From CAYQUC01 sp964420605 (lineage in GTDB: Bacteria > Pseudomonadota > Gammaproteobacteria > UBA6429 > Thiohalophilaceae), in assembly GCA_964420605.1 (NCBI GenBank), contig CAYQUC010000009.1:1-64000 (forward strand): a stretch of DNA of 64,000 bases, in the 5' to 3' direction. The position numbers and the translations under genes were made by a program. Position 1 is the stretch's first letter. The number at the start of each line of letters is the position of its first letter. Shown piece by piece: positions 33,932 through 42,422 of the stretch. Under the pieces are notes generated by a model that did not search any database, was not told where the DNA came from, and saw nothing but the letters and a program-made list of their open reading frames with translations.

Positions 33932-35968
33932 TTAATTAGGCCGGTATGATGAGTTTTGATTAAAACGTCGAATAACCTTTTGAATATCTTTTATTGGTCT
34001 AATCCACGGTAGAGCCATCTTCTTAGGAAGATTTTTTACTGCTAATTTAGCACTTTCCTTGTTTTTATAAGGACCTAAAATTAAATGATACCAACCAGTA
34101 CCCTTTCGATTGGTTTTAAATAGCGCATATTGCCCAGTAACCCGTTTTTCACTTGCAAACTTGATAAGTGATTTTTTATATTTCGAGCCCATTAAGTGTA
34201 GTACAAATTTATTACTTTTTTGGTTTAATATCCACTGTGTATCTTCCATATATTTACGGCCTAAACTCGTTATTTCATATAACTTGCTATTTGATTTACC
34301 GCTAATTGGATTGGTCACGACTATCCAGTTTTGGCCTTTATGATATCGGGGTACCAGTTTCATATTAATTTGCGAATCCGATACATGAGATATTTTTCGT
34401 TCTGGTATCTCGCGTGCACCACGAGCACCATAAAACGTTATGGTACTTTTTTTACTAAAATTTTGGCCATATAAACTAATTGTTATTTCTTTATTTTTTG
34501 CCGTCAATGATTTTGGTGTTACTGATATAATTTCAGGAAAGTTTTTACTGGTAATTGTACTTAGTTTATCAATGTCGTATCGCGACAAATCATTAGAAAC
34601 TATTTGAATGGATTTTTTATTCGATTTGTTTTTTATAGTTTTCTGGTTAGATTTATTATTCGATATTTTTTCATGAGCATCATTTTTTTGTTTAGATACT
34701 ATCGCAATTTGTTGTTGCCATTTCGAGGCTAATTGCATTTCATACTGTAGTTTAATTATACTAGTAATTGCATTCGCATTTTCAACCTCGATGTTTCGAT
34801 TAAATATGTCATCCCCAAATATAGAAAAATCATAAATTATTAACGCATTATTTTCTGTATTAGACTTAATAGATGTATCAACACTCACTTCATCTTTATT
34901 AAGTACAATTTTATTGGTGATAACATTGTTTTCTTGTTTTATAACTGACATGTTATCAGCAATGGTTATCGCAATATCTTTTTGTTGACTGTCAGGCTCA
35001 AAAAAACCAAAAATCAGACCCAAAAATATCGCCATGAACGAACCCGTTATAAGGTACTTCCGTAGCGGGAAATTAAAATTTTTGCCATCAAAAAAATCAT
35101 TTCTGGTTATATCTTCCATACCTGTAACTAAAACAATATGGCATAAGTTATTTATTTTTTTAGGTATACCATTTGATTGTTTAATAATATCCAAGCAAAC
35201 GGCATGAGAAATTGGTGTGCCACCACCTTCGACTCCAGCAATCGACAGTCTAAAATAGATATAACGTTTTATTTGTTCATCGGATAAAGCTTCAATTTCC
35301 ATGTATTCAGAAATTAAACTACTTTCTGATTTAACTTCATCTAGTGCTAATGTGATTTTAAATTCAGGATGACTAATTATAATAATACGTAGTTTAGGAT
35401 GCTTTTTATCCCAGCGATTAACCAGTTTAAATATTGATTTTAAGGTATCCAGCGGTAATTCGTGAACATCATCAATAATTAATATCGGAATCTCACCACT
35501 AGCTTCCAAAAAGGCTACATTATCAATACAAACATCTTTGAGGTTACGATCATCAACGGGGATAGCATTTAAGCCAAAACCTGCAGAGACATTATAAAAT
35601 AATTGCTCACTTGTCATTATTGAATTTGCAGTAAAACTACAAAATCGCCAATTATCTTCCGCTAGTGTAACAAAGTGATTAATAAAACTGGTTTTACCAA
35701 TACCGGAAATACCGCTAATGTGCAAAAATAAGTTTGGATCAAGTATTAATTTATTGAGAAAAACCAATCGTTGCGCGTGATCAGTATCTAGAAAATAAAA
35801 TTTATCGTTAAACTCTTGAGAAAACGGCGCTTCACGAAGACCGTATAGCTGAACATAACTTGGTGACTGCTGTTCATCGCATAATGCTGTCTGATTAAAC
35901 TTTAATGCCTTATCAGCAAGTTCTTGTTTTGAGATTTCTAATGTAGTATTACTTTTTCTACTTTTCAC
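33932..35968 (-). CDS. Membrane AAA ATPase with IPT/TIG-like and SPOR domains (DamX/ExeA-like)
   Basis: A 678-residue protein. The N-terminal ExeA/GspA-type ATPase begins Y-G-L-R-E-A-P-F and has Walker A G-I-S-G-I-G-K-T-S (about 86-94) and Walker B I-L-I-I-D-D-V-H-E-L. One membrane helix lies at about 304-323. The periplasmic part has a Lys/Asn-rich linker, an IPT/TIG-like beta domain (about 477-567, V-T-P-K-S-L-T then L-Y-G-Q-N-F), and a C-terminal SPOR domain (about 579-664, Y-H-L-I-L-G-P-Y). SPOR domains bind denuded septal peptidoglycan, so a cell-division role like DamX is likely. GTG 35968 follows a GGA; the frame extends to a TTG at 36001. Confidence 0.8.
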   Translation of the reverse strand: MKSRKSNTTLEISKQELADKALKFNQTALCDEQQSPSYVQLYGLREAPFSQEFNDKFYFLDTDHAQRLVFLNKLILDPNLFLHISGISGIGKTSFINHFVTLAEDNWRFCSFTANSIMTSEQLFYNVSAGFGLNAIPVDDRNLKDVCIDNVAFLEASGEIPILIIDDVHELPLDTLKSIFKLVNRWDKKHPKLRIIIISHPEFKITLALDEVKSESSLISEYMEIEALSDEQIKRYIYFRLSIAGVEGGGTPISHAVCLDIIKQSNGIPKKINNLCHIVLVTGMEDITRNDFFDGKNFNFPLRKYLITGSFMAIFLGLIFGFFEPDSQQKDIAITIADNMSVIKQENNVITNKIVLNKDEVSVDTSIKSNTENNALIIYDFSIFGDDIFNRNIEVENANAITSIIKLQYEMQLASKWQQQIAIVSKQKNDAHEKISNNKSNQKTIKNKSNKKSIQIVSNDLSRYDIDKLSTITSKNFPEIISVTPKSLTAKNKEITISLYGQNFSKKSTITFYGARGAREIPERKISHVSDSQINMKLVPRYHKGQNWIVVTNPISGKSNSKLYEITSLGRKYMEDTQWILNQKSNKFVLHLMGSKYKKSLIKFASEKRVTGQYALFKTNRKGTGWYHLILGPYKNKESAKLAVKNLPKKMALPWIRPIKDIQKVIRRFNQNSSYRPN

Positions 35969-36001
35969 GGGGGTAATCCAGCTAAAACAGCTTAAATTCA
36001 A

Positions 36002-36424
36002 TAGCTAGTAATAATTAAAATTATCACTGTATTCTTTTATTCCATATCAATTTTATATATCAAGTACTCATCTAAATTAAAGTACTATTGATATAATATT
36101 GATAATCTATCGTTTATATTTTTTTTATATTATTAATTATTTTTATAAAGAGCATAACGAATATCATCCATATTGTTATCGTTAGAGCCTATTTGTAATA
36201 AATTATACGATAAATAGTATTAGATTGGTAAATATAATGGTTAAAAAAAGTATTATTAATGAACAAATATACAATTGAATAAAGTAAAAGTGTAATTTTA
36301 TTTTAGTAAGCCAGTGTCTTCTTGGTTTTATTTTAACGTAATACTGTTATTACTCTATTATTTGAATAAAAATCGCCATTTTTGCAGTATAATATTACGG
36401 CTATTTAATAATGCGTAAACCGGA
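36002..36424. other. Very AT-rich gene-free spacer
   Basis: About 420 bases with no credible reading frame on either strand and no tRNA-like or terminator structure. It lies between the start of the AAA-SPOR gene and the end of the thioredoxin-like gene, both on the minus strand, so it must hold the AAA-SPOR promoter. No clear -35/-10 pair can be singled out in such AT-rich sequence. Confidence 0.5.
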
Positions 36425-37297
36425 TTAATGAGTAAACTTCGCTAACAAGGGTCTATATTTATGCACTAAATCATTATCCTCACCAAGCAGACTAAATATT
36501 TTTAACATCGCAATTCGGGCATAACCAGCCTCAAAATCAAATTTTATTTCTATCATTTTTTTCAGTTCTAATAAAGCAGGTTCATACTGTTTTTCTATAA
36601 CATAATAAGATGATAATTTTTTAATGTTTTCTAGATTGTCTTTATCTTTTTTACCAATGGCAATTAATTTCTCTATATCATTAATATCATAACGATCTGA
36701 CATAAAAAATAATTGATTTGATAACGTGGTAATATCTGTATCATTTTTTAATTCTAACGGCAGAGAATCTAACAATGTTAATGCTTCATCGTACCTTTTT
36801 TCATATTGTAGTAACTTGCATATAGTTAAGGGTAACCGAGGATTTATTTGATCTTCAACAATCGCATTTGATAACATTTGATAGGTTTTATCTTTATCAC
36901 CATTGGTGTACTCCTGTATCGCTAGTGCAATAATTTTATCAGAATCACGGACCACAAATTTATCAATGCTATTTTTTAAATCCGTTTCCGATTGATAACC
37001 ATGTAAGGTAACTTGTACGTCTTCAAATCGAAACAGCTTTAAAGTCGGTACACTTGCAATGCCAAACTCTTTTGATATTTTAATTTCTTTTTCAGTATCG
37101 ATATTGATTAGTAACAGACGGCCATTATAGTCGTGAATTAACTTATCAAGAATAGGATATTGACGCAAACAGGGTCCTGCTTTTCTTGACCAAAAATTGA
37201 CTAACACGGGACCAGTTCGTGAGTTATCTATAACTAAAGAAGAAAAATTACTGGTATTCCCTTCATGTATAAAATCAGATTCAATTGTTTCAATCAT
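36425..37297 (-). CDS. CnoX/YbbN-like thioredoxin-fold protein with TPR region
   Basis: A 290-residue protein with an N-terminal thioredoxin fold (about 12-112) and a helical TPR-like C-terminal part (about 120-285). The active-site position reads F-W-S-R-K-A-G-P-C (35-43): the first Cys of CxxC is Ala40, while Cys43 and the later cis-Pro region (A-S-V-P-T-L) remain. This is like CnoX/YbbN, which lacks normal oxidoreductase activity and works as a holdase that hands clients to GroEL and DnaK. A one-Cys site could still form mixed disulfides. It is divergently arranged from the 37400 gene. Confidence 0.87.
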   Translation of the reverse strand: MIETIESDFIHEGNTSNFSSLVIDNSRTGPVLVNFWSRKAGPCLRQYPILDKLIHDYNGRLLLINIDTEKEIKISKEFGIASVPTLKLFRFEDVQVTLHGYQSETDLKNSIDKFVVRDSDKIIALAIQEYTNGDKDKTYQMLSNAIVEDQINPRLPLTICKLLQYEKRYDEALTLLDSLPLELKNDTDITTLSNQLFFMSDRYDINDIEKLIAIGKKDKDNLENIKKLSSYYVIEKQYEPALLELKKMIEIKFDFEAGYARIAMLKIFSLLGEDNDLVHKYRPLLAKFTH

Positions 37298-37399
37298 AAT
37301 ATCAACAAATATACTATTTTAAAATTTCTTATATAAAGAATTATAAATTATCTGTACACTGAGATACAGTTTAATTACTATTTAATCATTAACTTTACA

Positions 37400-38053
37400 A
37401 TGTCTGACAAAATACAGTTACTTAGCAGTACCTGCATCGATAAAATAGTGTCCGCAATAAACTCTAGCGGCTATATTATTATCCCAAATGCACTGTCAAG
37501 CTCCCTCTTTGATGCGTTGTACCAACGCATACGTTCATTAAATTCCAATGAACTTAAACATGCTAAAGTTGGCCGAACTACAATAGCTAAAGAAATAACA
37601 CAAATTCGCGGTGACAAAACCTATTGGCTTGATAGCAACAATACCACTGATAAACAGTTTTTATTAACCATGGATCAATTACGCTTAGCATTAAATCAAC
37701 AGTTATTTTTGGGACTATTTGAATATGAATGCCATTATGCGGTTTATTCACCCGGAAGTTTTTATAAAAAACACAGTGACGTTCTCGCTGAGAATACTGC
37801 TAGCATTATGCACTCTAATAAGTTATCGAAGAAAAATAGAATATTATCAAGTGTTTTTTATCTTAATGACAAATGGCATAATCAAGATGGCGGTGAATTA
37901 ATATTGTATAATAACGATAATTCAATTTTAGAAACAATTTATCCTAAAGAAAATAATTTAGTCTTATTTTTAAGTGAGCAATTTCCACATGAAGTTAAAA
38001 TTACAACACAAACTCGCTATAGTATTACCGGTTGGTTTAGGGTTAATGGTTAA
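37400..38053 (+). CDS. 2-oxoglutarate/Fe(II)-dependent oxygenase (SM-20/prolyl hydroxylase-like)
   Basis: A 217-residue protein with the facial triad and 2OG-binding Arg of the P4H/SM-20 class: His125 and Asp127 in K-K-H-S-D-V, His197 in F-P-H-E-V, and Arg206 in T-R-Y-S-I-T-G-W-F. D-G-G-E-L-I-L-Y at about 163-170 is also typical. In bacteria such enzymes hydroxylate protein prolines (for example EF-Tu) or small molecules; the substrate is unknown here. It is the first gene of a plus-strand cluster, with PAP2 8 bases downstream. Confidence 0.88.
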   Translation: MSDKIQLLSSTCIDKIVSAINSSGYIIIPNALSSSLFDALYQRIRSLNSNELKHAKVGRTTIAKEITQIRGDKTYWLDSNNTTDKQFLLTMDQLRLALNQQLFLGLFEYECHYAVYSPGSFYKKHSDVLAENTASIMHSNKLSKKNRILSSVFYLNDKWHNQDGGELILYNNDNSILETIYPKENNLVLFLSEQFPHEVKITTQTRYSITGWFRVNG

Positions 38054-38061
38054 CAGCAACC

Positions 38062-38610
38062 ATGTTTAATCGCCAATTTAGAGTGATTAATCGTAGTACA
38101 TTACTCGTATTATTAATGGTCTTTACTCAAAATTCTGTGTTCGCATCAAAAAGTATCGAGCAAGCTGGTGATGCATTGCAAATATTAGTGCCTTCAGTAG
38201 CCTATGCCACAACGCTCTATTTAAATGATAAAAAAGGTCAGGCACAATTCTACAAGGCCTTTGCGACAAACCTCGCAATAACCTTTGGTTTAAAAAATAG
38301 CGTTGCAAAAAAACGACCCAATGGTGGCATCCATTCCTTTCCCTCTGGCCATACTTCAGCCGCTTTTCAAGGGGCGGCATTTATCCATAAGCGCTATGGC
38401 CTACAATATTCAATTCCAGCTTATCTGGCTGCGGGCTTTGTTGGTTACAGCCGGGTCGAGTCCAAATACCATTTCAACGAAGATGTGATTGCCGGTGCAG
38501 CGATCGGTATTATTAGCAGCTTCTATTTTACAACGAGTTTCCACAATATAAGTATCAGACCTCTGCTTAAAAATCGTACAATTACAGTACAGCTTAGTAT
38601 GATGCTATAA
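38062..38610 (+). CDS. PAP2-superfamily phosphatase, exported
   Basis: A 182-residue protein with an N-terminal signal or anchor (about 10-29). The three PAP2 motifs are present: K-x6-R-P at 78-86, P-S-G-H at 94-97, and S-R-x5-H-x3-D with Ser130, Arg131, His137 and Asp141. The usual substrates are lipid pyrophosphates or phosphatidic acids at the outer face of the inner membrane. It has fewer membrane helices than UppP-type enzymes. It follows the oxygenase gene closely (8 bases). Confidence 0.9.
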   Translation: MFNRQFRVINRSTLLVLLMVFTQNSVFASKSIEQAGDALQILVPSVAYATTLYLNDKKGQAQFYKAFATNLAITFGLKNSVAKKRPNGGIHSFPSGHTSAAFQGAAFIHKRYGLQYSIPAYLAAGFVGYSRVESKYHFNEDVIAGAAIGIISSFYFTTSFHNISIRPLLKNRTITVQLSMML

Positions 38611-38668
38611 ATTTTTTAAATGACTAGATCTATGTTATTATACAAAGAGTCAATTAAATATTAACATT

Positions 38669-39073
38669 ATGCCTATAATAAATATTAATACAGATGAAGG
38701 GTTCGGCGTTATTACTACATTTACCGGCGATGTCTCCGGTGATGAGTTAATAACAGCACAGCAAGAGCGTTATAGCCCAATAAAAAAAGTATTGCTTTTA
38801 AAATACATTTTAGCTGATTTTACCGATACAGAAAAACTGGATCTTAGCTCAAATCACGTATTAAAATGCAGTAACTTAAGTATGTGCGCATCAAAAGAGA
38901 ACCCTAATATTTGTATCGCTGCGGTAATGAACTCTGACTTGGGATACGGCATGAGTCGAATGTGGCAAGCCTATACCGATGACATTCCTTGGAATGCAAA
39001 AGTATTTCGTACTCGACCTGAGGCCGAACAGTGGTTGCGCGAAGTCATTGATGTAGATCTAACTTTTTCATAA
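38669..39073 (+). CDS. STAS/SEC14-like (SpoIIAA-like) small protein
   Basis: A 134-residue soluble protein. It has a beta-strand start (G-V-I-T-T-F-T-G-D-V-S-G-D-E-L) and a central strand L-K-Y-I-L-A-D-F-T-D. Later come I-C-I-A-A-V-M-N-S-D-L-G-Y-G-M-S-R-M-W and a C-terminal F-R-T-R-P-E-A-E-Q-W-L. This order resembles bacterial STAS/SEC14-fold proteins that end with a F-R-x-x-x-E-A-x-x-W-L helix. No phosphorylatable Ser typical of anti-anti-sigma factors can be assigned. Function unknown. Confidence 0.6.
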   Translation: MPIININTDEGFGVITTFTGDVSGDELITAQQERYSPIKKVLLLKYILADFTDTEKLDLSSNHVLKCSNLSMCASKENPNICIAAVMNSDLGYGMSRMWQAYTDDIPWNAKVFRTRPEAEQWLREVIDVDLTFS

Positions 39074-39101
39074 ATTCCCTACTGTAAATAAAGGATACGC
39101 A

Positions 39102-39692
39102 ATGAAAATTTCAAGTAATAAAATCAACTCCTTTGTTAGTGTACTATTCCTCTTTATCAGCTTTACAAGTAATTCTTACAGTATCGAAATCGCCGATACC
39201 ACTATCCCCGACACCATAAAATTAGAGGCTCAATCACTAGTCTTAAATGGTGTAGGTATTCGAACAAAATTCTTTTTCAATATTTATATTGGCTCGCTTT
39301 ACCTTAAAAATAAAGAATCTAATGCTAATACAATACTAAACGATGCTCACGCGAAACGAATAACCCTTAATTTTTTATATAAAGAAATCGACAAAGAGAA
39401 ATTAACCAATGGTTGGATCGAAGGTTTTAAAAACAATAATGATAATGCCACACTTAAAATCTTAAAAAAACGAATCGTTCAATTCAACAGTTATTTTGAA
39501 ACAACTCGAAAAGGCGATAGCGTGCAATTGGATTTTCTTAGCTCTAAAAATACTCGTGTTACTATAAATAATACAAATAAAGGCGAAATCAAAGGTTCTG
39601 ATTTTCAAACTGCGTTGCTCAAAATATGGTTGGGTGATGACCCAGCAGATTATACTCTCAAAGATGCAATGTTAGGTATTGAGGACGAATGA
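39102..39692 (+). CDS. Exported chalcone-isomerase-like protein
   Basis: A 196-residue protein with a signal peptide (about 1-27) and the bacterial chalcone-isomerase-like domain. L-N-G-V-G-I-R-T-K-F-F-F-N-I-Y-I-G-S-L-Y at about 50-69 is the family hallmark, with I-T-L-N-F-L-Y and a C-terminal K-I-W-L-G-D-D-P-A. Bacterial members are periplasmic and have no established enzyme activity; the flavonoid reaction is not implied. AAGGA lies 7 bases before the ATG. Confidence 0.85.
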   Translation: MKISSNKINSFVSVLFLFISFTSNSYSIEIADTTIPDTIKLEAQSLVLNGVGIRTKFFFNIYIGSLYLKNKESNANTILNDAHAKRITLNFLYKEIDKEKLTNGWIEGFKNNNDNATLKILKKRIVQFNSYFETTRKGDSVQLDFLSSKNTRVTINNTNKGEIKGSDFQTALLKIWLGDDPADYTLKDAMLGIEDE

Positions 39693-39714
39693 TACTAATT
39701 GATGATACTAACGG

Positions 39715-40227
39715 GTGAGACTAACTGGCTTTAACGCAATTGTTGCACCCAATGCAACAATATTAATATTAGGTTCAATGCCCAGCATTGCATCATTATC
39801 AAAAACTCAATATTATGCCCATCCTCAAAATAGTTTTTGGTTCATCATTGAATCATTATTTTCTAGTGACTCTAATTTAAATTATCAATCTCGAATCGAG
39901 TTATTACAAAAAAATAATATAGCGCTCTGGGATGTATTAAAAAATTGCGAACGTCAGGGTAGTTTAGATTCAGCAATCAAAAAAAATACCATGATTGCAA
40001 ATGATTTTAATGCCTTTTATAGCGCATTCCCCACTATCAAGCATGTATTTTTTAATGGAGCCAAATCAGAAACAGAGTACCGCAAGCAAGTATTACCCTC
40101 TTTGTCCCAGCAATTTTCTCAAATAAAAAGCCACCGTCTGCCGTCCACTAGTCCAGCAATGGCTACATTAAAACCAAAAGAAAAACTTGAACATTGGTTA
40201 TTAATCAAAAAATCGCTGGCAAACTAA
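39715..40227 (+). CDS. Uracil-DNA glycosylase superfamily protein (family 6, hypoxanthine-DNA glycosylase-like)
   Basis: A 170-residue protein with the motif L-G-S-M-P-S-I-A-S-L then Y-Y-A-H-P-Q-N-S-F-W (about 19-42), characteristic of DNA-deoxyinosine/hypoxanthine glycosylases and Mug-related enzymes. A second motif, L-P-S-T-S-P-A, lies near 142-148 and fits the loop that contacts DNA. It would remove deaminated bases. The start is GTG 39715 with a weak GGG upstream; no in-frame ATG is available before the first motif. It lies 22 bases after the preceding gene. Confidence 0.85.
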   Translation: MRLTGFNAIVAPNATILILGSMPSIASLSKTQYYAHPQNSFWFIIESLFSSDSNLNYQSRIELLQKNNIALWDVLKNCERQGSLDSAIKKNTMIANDFNAFYSAFPTIKHVFFNGAKSETEYRKQVLPSLSQQFSQIKSHRLPSTSPAMATLKPKEKLEHWLLIKKSLAN

Positions 40228-40464
40228 TAAATACCCTATAATCTCGATATGGGCACTTTGCTAGCGTTACCTGTCATATTTGTCATCAAATGGCATAATA
40301 CCGCAAAATTAATCTTACTATATTTGGGGTTAATTACTGATATACGAGGCTGAAAATAATAAGCACCTCGAAAAATAAATGTATTCAATTAATGCAAAAT
40401 GCCGCTATTCACCGTAAAATAGACCACATTACACATTTAATATATTAATTTGGAGAAAGATTTT

Positions 40465-40749
40465 ATGGCTAAAGCAAGCGCACGACATATATTGGTAGAC
40501 ACCGCTGAACAGTGTGAAACGTTAAAAGAGCAAATTGTTGGTGGTGCAGATTTTGCTGATATTGCAAAAGCACATTCTAAATGCCCATCGGGTTCTTCTG
40601 CTGGTGGCGACCTAGGTGAGTTTAGCCCAGGACAAATGGTTAAAGAATTTGATGAAGTTGTATTTAGTGCCGACCTTAATGTTGTACAAGGTCCAGTACA
40701 AACTCAATTTGGTTATCACTTGATCGAAATCACAAATCGAACAGAATAG
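40465..40749 (+). CDS. ppiC: Parvulin-type peptidyl-prolyl isomerase
   Basis: A 94-residue single-domain rotamase like E. coli PpiC (93 residues). It has A-S-A-R-H-I-L-V at the start, G-A-D-F-A-D-I-A-K-A-H-S-K-C-P-S-G in the middle, G-G-D-L-G-E-F-S-P-G-Q-M-V, and F-G-Y-H-L-I-E-I at the end, including the two active-site His. There is no signal peptide, so it is cytoplasmic. The frame opens at TTG 40450, but ATG 40465 with GGAG 9 bases upstream is the start. A strong terminator follows. Confidence 0.93.
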   Translation: MAKASARHILVDTAEQCETLKEQIVGGADFADIAKAHSKCPSGSSAGGDLGEFSPGQMVKEFDEVVFSADLNVVQGPVQTQFGYHLIEITNRTE

Positions 40750-40758
40750 ATTTCTCTC

Positions 40759-40795
40759 GTTCCAGAGTGTTGCAATAAAACATTCTGGAACTTTT
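40759..40795 (+). terminator. Rho-independent terminator after the parvulin gene
   Basis: GTTCCAGA and TCTGGAAC form an 8-bp stem extended inward by a G-T pair and TGTT/AACA, with loop GCAATAA. Four T residues follow. It lies 9 bases after the parvulin stop codon. Confidence 0.88.
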
Positions 40796-40811
40796 AATAT
40801 TAAAATTTATT

Positions 40812-41309
40812 ATGGATTTAAATTCTAATATTGCATCTCGTCATCCTCGAAATGCACTATTACTTCAAATATTAATCGCGCTATCAATCGTCTTTCTTAT
40901 AATTGGTTTATTAGCACCGATTTTTACTGTTTCGAAATTAATATATTTTGAGAATACCTTTTCAATTCTTAGTGGTATTCAACAGTTGGTTGAAGAAAAA
41001 CAATGGTTTCTATTTATTATTATTACCGGCTTTAGTGTTGTTTTTCCTATTATCAAAATAATTGTATTAAGTCTTCTCGTCAGTCATAAGATTGAATCAT
41101 CTCAAAAAAATAAAAAATACCTGCAGTGGATTCATCAAATTGGAAAATGGTCAATGCTCGATGTTTTTGTTATTGCAATACTAATTGTAGGAGTCAAATT
41201 AGGCCCGCTGGTTGACATCGAAATGAAATTTGGCCTTTATGCATTTACTATATCGGTAATATTAGTCATGATTATTACTTCACAAATTGTAAAACTGACT
41301 CGGATATAA
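40812..41309 (+). CDS. Paraquat-inducible protein A (PqiA/YebS-like), single-domain form
   Basis: A 165-residue inner-membrane protein with about four helices. K-W-S-M-L-D-V-F-V-I-A near 122-132 is the family signature. E. coli PqiA/LetA has two such domains plus zinc ribbons; here only one domain is present and no Cys motif is seen. PqiA/LetA proteins partner MCE proteins in lipid transport, but no MCE gene is present here. The ZIP transporter gene follows after 9 bases. Confidence 0.85.
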   Translation: MDLNSNIASRHPRNALLLQILIALSIVFLIIGLLAPIFTVSKLIYFENTFSILSGIQQLVEEKQWFLFIIITGFSVVFPIIKIIVLSLLVSHKIESSQKNKKYLQWIHQIGKWSMLDVFVIAILIVGVKLGPLVDIEMKFGLYAFTISVILVMIITSQIVKLTRI

Positions 41310-41318
41310 CGATTTAAT

Positions 41319-42029
41319 ATGAGTGACCTACATATTGTTATTTTATATTCTTTAATTGCGGGTGCACCAATTTTTATTGGTGCCGTAATATCGCGAATAG
41401 AATTTTTTAAATCAACTGAATTAAAAAATGAAATACTACACGGTTTTATTGCGTTCGGTGGTGGTATCTTAATATCGGCTGTTGCATTGGTGCTTATCCC
41501 TCATGGAAGTGCGAACCTTTCTCTTTATATACTTAGCCCTGTATTCATTGCCGGGACATTATTATTATTTTTTTCTGATCGTTATCTCGAAAAAAAAGGC
41601 GGTAATTTTGCTCAAATAATGGCCATGCTAATGGATTTTATTCCTGAAGCATTAGCACTTGGTGCAGTTTTTAGCCAAGATACTCAACTGGGATTATTAT
41701 TAGCTATTTTCATTGGGTTACAAAATTTACCCGAAGGATTTAACTCGCACAAAGAACTGGTAGCGAGCGGCTATAGTAACCTCAAAAGTTTAACTCTATT
41801 ATTCTCGTTAAGCTTTATTGGTGTTATAGCGGCGAGTGTGGGCTTTATGCTATTAAAGGACTCACCAAAAATTGTTAGTAGCTTAATGGTTTTTGCAGCA
41901 GGTGGCATTATATACTTAACTTTTCAGGATATTGCACCTCAATCCAAAATAAAAAGACATTGGAGCCCTGCACTGGGTTCGTCCTTAGGATTTTTAGTTG
42001 GTATAATTGGACAGAAAGTGATTATATAA
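41319..42029 (+). CDS. ZIP-family divalent metal transporter
   Basis: A 236-residue membrane protein with about eight hydrophobic segments. Metal-binding helices are recognisable as M-D-F-I-P-E-A-L-A-L-G (Asp106, Glu110) and G-L-Q-N-L-P-E-G-F (Asn136, Glu139). These correspond to the TM4 and TM5 sites of ZIP proteins, although the usual His residues are replaced. Zinc or another divalent metal is the likely substrate. Its stop codon is directly followed by the ATG of the next gene. Confidence 0.87.
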   Translation: MSDLHIVILYSLIAGAPIFIGAVISRIEFFKSTELKNEILHGFIAFGGGILISAVALVLIPHGSANLSLYILSPVFIAGTLLLFFSDRYLEKKGGNFAQIMAMLMDFIPEALALGAVFSQDTQLGLLLAIFIGLQNLPEGFNSHKELVASGYSNLKSLTLLFSLSFIGVIAASVGFMLLKDSPKIVSSLMVFAAGGIIYLTFQDIAPQSKIKRHWSPALGSSLGFLVGIIGQKVII

Positions 42030-42416
42030 ATGACAAAAAAAATATTCTCCATTGCTGAAGCCCCCGGATTTCCTAATTTTGCTGTTATTTATAAAAAACA
42101 CAATATCGACGAACAACTTTTTAACTCCACTCGCAAGGCCATGACAGCATTAAAAAAAAGCAGTCCAGATATCATTGTTGCTGAATTTCTGTATGGTTAT
42201 GGTTCAAACTATGCGGGGGTGAATGTTTCCAATTTAGATGTATTTTTATATAGTTTGCAAAAATATGCTCCAAATGCCAAAAGAATTATTTTAGTAAAAC
42301 GAAATGAACGAAAGTTTGTGGATAAATTAAATGATATTATGACATTAGATGCAATATTAACCTTTCCTATTGACCCAACTAATTTTGAAAAACTAATTGA
42401 AAATATGTGTCAGTAA
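42030..42416 (+). CDS. Unknown protein, possible receiver-like (flavodoxin) fold
   Basis: A 128-residue soluble protein I do not recognise. It has alternating strands and helices: I-I-V-A-E-F at about 49-54, R-I-I-L-V-K at about 95-100, and D-A-I-L-T-F-P-I-D near the end. This pattern is reminiscent of a degenerate receiver domain, but the acidic cluster and the phospho-Asp are missing. G-Y-G-S-N-Y-A-G-V-N-V-S (56-67) looks conserved in style. The ATG directly abuts the ZIP stop codon, so it is co-translated with the transporter. It converges with the His-less kinase gene. Confidence 0.7.
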   Translation: MTKKIFSIAEAPGFPNFAVIYKKHNIDEQLFNSTRKAMTALKKSSPDIIVAEFLYGYGSNYAGVNVSNLDVFLYSLQKYAPNAKRIILVKRNERKFVDKLNDIMTLDAILTFPIDPTNFEKLIENMCQ

Positions 42417-42422
42417 CAATTA

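Noticed and set aside
40345..40370. CGAGG/CCTCG hairpin before the parvulin gene
   Set aside because: The stem is only 5 bp with a long loop, and no T run follows on either strand.
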